DNA of 7,660 nucleotides from Chloroflexota bacterium (GTDB lineage Bacteria > Chloroflexota > UBA6077 > CF-72): contig JAFAWJ010001189.1 in the NCBI GenBank assembly GCA_019242065.1, forward strand, positions 1-7,660. The letters run 5' to 3'. The position numbers were made by a program, and so were the translations under genes. Of the stretch, positions 5,866 through 7,660 are shown piece after piece. Within the stretch, counting starts at the first letter, position 1. Every line of letters starts with the position of its first letter. The notes under the pieces are model-generated. The model was not told the DNA's origin, did not search any database, and saw only the letters and a program-made list of their open reading frames with translations.

Positions 5866-7660
5866 CCGTTCAGGATCGGGTCATCCTGGACGGCGGTCCG
5901 TACGTTGGACCACGACCGTTCACCCGCGCCGATGCTGACGCAGGACGGGTCCTGTTCGGACGGGACGGCGACGTGGACCTGCTGCGCGGTTTGCTCGTCA
6001 GTCGGAGGCTTGTCTTGCTGTATTCGCCATCAGGCGCGGGCAAGACCTCGCTGATCGAGGCCAAGCTGCTGCCGCAGCTCAGAGCGCGCGGACTGCAGCC
6101 GTTGCCGACTATTCGGGCCGGCAAGCGGACGTCGTGGCGCGACGGAGAGATCCGCGATCGCAACCGCTACGCGCTCCAGGTGCTCGCGTCTCTGGGAGCC
6201 GATCGCACCGACGCGCGCCTGTCCATCGACGAGTACCTGGACAAGTACGAGCAAACCGAGCCGGGTCGGCACCTGCTGGTCTTCGATCAGTTCGAGGAGG
6301 TCCTGATCGACGATCCGATCGACCACGCCGCGAAATTGGCCTTCTTCAGCGAGCTGGGCGAAAGCCTTCGGAACACGAGCCGCTGGGCGCTGTTCGCCAT
6401 GCGCGAAGACTACCTGGCGCTCCTGGAACCGTTCCTCGGCTTGCTGCCCACGCGTCTGAGCACAACCTTTCGTCTGGAGCTGCTGGGTGAGGCCGCGGCG
6501 CGCGAGGCGATCGTCGAACCAGCGCGGCAAGCAGGTCTCGACGTCTCCCCCGTTGCGGACGACCTGGTGACGCAGCTCCGCACGGTTCGGATTGCGCGTG
6601 CTTCGAGCGACGTGCCGGCCCTCGGCCTGTATGTCGAGCCGCTGCAGCTCCAGGTGGTGTGCCTGCACCTGTGGAAGACAGAGTGGAGCCAGCTGCCCCC
6701 GGGCACCACGCGCGTGGAAAAGCTGAATGCTCCACGTAGCGTGCATCAAGCGCTGCGCGAATATTATCGCGATGCGGTGCAGTCGGCAGCCGCGCGAGCT
6801 GGCGTTTCCGAATATGTCCTGCGACGGTGGATCGAGCGTGAGCTCATCACGCCGGGCGGCATGCGCAGCGAGGTGTTCGCGGACGAGGTCGGAGAGCACA
6901 CGCGGGATCTGCCCAATGCGGCCGTCGAGGAGCTGCAAAACGCGTACCTGGTGCGCGGCGAAACACGGCGTGGGCTGACGTTCATCGAGATCGCGCACGA
7001 TCAGCTGGTGGAGCCCATCCAGTCTGACAATCGGAACTGGATCGCCGCGCATCTTTCCGAAACCCAGCGGCGTGCCGAGGAGTGGAATCGGGCCGATCGT
7101 CCTGCGCGGCTGCTCGCTTCGGGCAGTGAACTTCGCGGCTTCGAGACCTGGATCAAGATGCACCCAGACGAAACGGAGTCGCTGGAACGCGAGTACGTCG
7201 AGGCGAGCCGAGCCACCGTCAAGCGCAGGTGGACGCGCGTGATGGTTGGCGGGATACTTGCCGCGGTAATCGTCGCCCTGCTGGCGGTCGCCAGTGTGTA
7301 CATCATCCAGCATCAGATCGCCAACTCGATTTCAGCGGCCGATGCTGCCGAAGCCGCTATTCAGAACGATCCTGAGGTGAGTCTGCCCAAGGCTCTCGAA
7401 GCCATTGGCACCTGGCGAACGGACCAGGCCGAATCCGCATTGAGAGAAGCTTTGTTCCAGAGCTACCTGCGACGGACGATCAACTTACCCAATGGCGAGC
7501 GTGCGAACGCGGCCGAGTTCTCCCCCGATGGTGCTCGAATCGTCGCGGCCAGCACGGCGGGTGCGCGCGTGTTGCAACTCGACCAGCCGCAACACAACCT
7601 CTTCCTGCTGAGCCCGGGCCCGACCCCTGGAAGACAGACCTCGTTGGAGGTCATACAGAG
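5862..7660 (+). CDS. nSTAND-family P-loop ATPase with a transmembrane helix and WD40 start; cut by the right edge
   Basis: The open frame runs from ATG 5862 to the window end, 599 codons. It opens with PYVGPRPF (13-20) and LFGRDGDVDLL (31-41), the entry motifs of nSTAND ATPases. Walker A is SPSGAGKTS (55-63, K61), Walker B is HLLVFDQFEEVL (137-148, D142), and MRED (180-183) follows a strand, as the sensor arginine does in this family. A winged-helix-like region runs to about residue 400, including TFIEIAHDQLVEPI. A hydrophobic helix (460-482) follows a basic stretch (K454, R455, R456, R459). EFSPDGARIVAAS (552-564) looks like the first WD40 blade. STAND proteins are ATP-driven switches whose repeats sense a signal. 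Here the ATPase would be cytoplasmic and, by the positive-inside rule, the WD40 part possibly on the far side of the membrane. The gene overlaps CHAT-SIR2, so it probably acts with it. The frame near 7565-7660 may be shifted (see findings), and the true C-terminus is outside the window. Confidence 0.85.
   Translation, partial: MTVQDRVILDGGPYVGPRPFTRADADAGRVLFGRDGDVDLLRGLLVSRRLVLLYSPSGAGKTSLIEAKLLPQLRARGLQPLPTIRAGKRTSWRDGEIRDRNRYALQVLASLGADRTDARLSIDEYLDKYEQTEPGRHLLVFDQFEEVLIDDPIDHAAKLAFFSELGESLRNTSRWALFAMREDYLALLEPFLGLLPTRLSTTFRLELLGEAAAREAIVEPARQAGLDVSPVADDLVTQLRTVRIARASSDVPALGLYVEPLQLQVVCLHLWKTEWSQLPPGTTRVEKLNAPRSVHQALREYYRDAVQSAAARAGVSEYVLRRWIERELITPGGMRSEVFADEVGEHTRDLPNAAVEELQNAYLVRGETRRGLTFIEIAHDQLVEPIQSDNRNWIAAHLSETQRRAEEWNRADRPARLLASGSELRGFETWIKMHPDETESLEREYVEASRATVKRRWTRVMVGGILAAVIVALLAVASVYIIQHQIANSISAADAAEAAIQNDPEVSLPKALEAIGTWRTDQAESALREALFQSYLRRTINLPNGERANAAEFSPDGARIVAASTAGARVLQLDQPQHNLFLLSPGPTPGRQTSLEVIQ

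Noticed and set aside
6030..7313. 427-codon open frame on the - strand opposite the STAND gene
   Set aside because: GC-rich coding DNA often leaves long antisense frames open. The + strand frame carries Walker A, Walker B, the MRED motif and a WD40 start, while the - strand product shows no recognisable motif.
1..7660. CRISPR array, tRNA or rRNA genes
   Set aside because: No regularly spaced repeats were seen, and no tRNA- or rRNA-like segment was noticed. The only exact direct repeat found has two copies.

Overview
The window is GC-rich and every gene lies on the + strand. The mix of protein families (a large serine recombinase, an intracellular C25-type caspase-like peptidase, a CHAT-SIR2 fusion and an nSTAND-TM-WD40 ATPase) and the wording of the proteins fit Chloroflexota or a similar gene-rich, multicellular-type bacterium. 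This taxonomic call is inference from memory of such families; there is no rRNA or marker gene in the window.

Layout. Positions 1-940 hold the 3' part of a large serine recombinase (zinc ribbon, coiled coil, C-terminal tail), cut by the left edge and carrying an apparent one-base frameshift near 137-142. Positions 976-1254 hold a small unrecognised ORF. A gene-poor gap (1255-1471) contains a good sigma-70-like promoter at 1378-1406. Three co-directional genes follow: a 711-residue caspase/gingipain-like peptidase with an unnamed C-terminal domain (1472-3607); a CHAT protease fused to a SIR2-like domain (3691-5865); and an nSTAND P-loop ATPase with a transmembrane helix and the start of a WD40 propeller (5862 to beyond the right edge). 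The last two overlap by ATGA.

How the genes may work together. STAND ATPases are signalling switches that oligomerise when their repeat domain senses a ligand. CHAT and C25/caspase-like proteins are clan CD cysteine peptidases that often act as effectors in bacterial conflict or programmed-death systems, and SIR2-like domains are NAD-consuming or NAD-binding modules in several antiphage systems. The simplest reading is a three-component NTP-dependent defence or regulated-death system: the STAND-WD40 protein senses, and two different proteases plus a SIR2 module execute. By eye, the SIR2 module lacks the usual catalytic Asn and His, so it may bind NAD or a related ligand rather than destroy it. 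The neighbouring broken recombinase suggests an accessory or mobile region. Function is inferred from families and gene order only.
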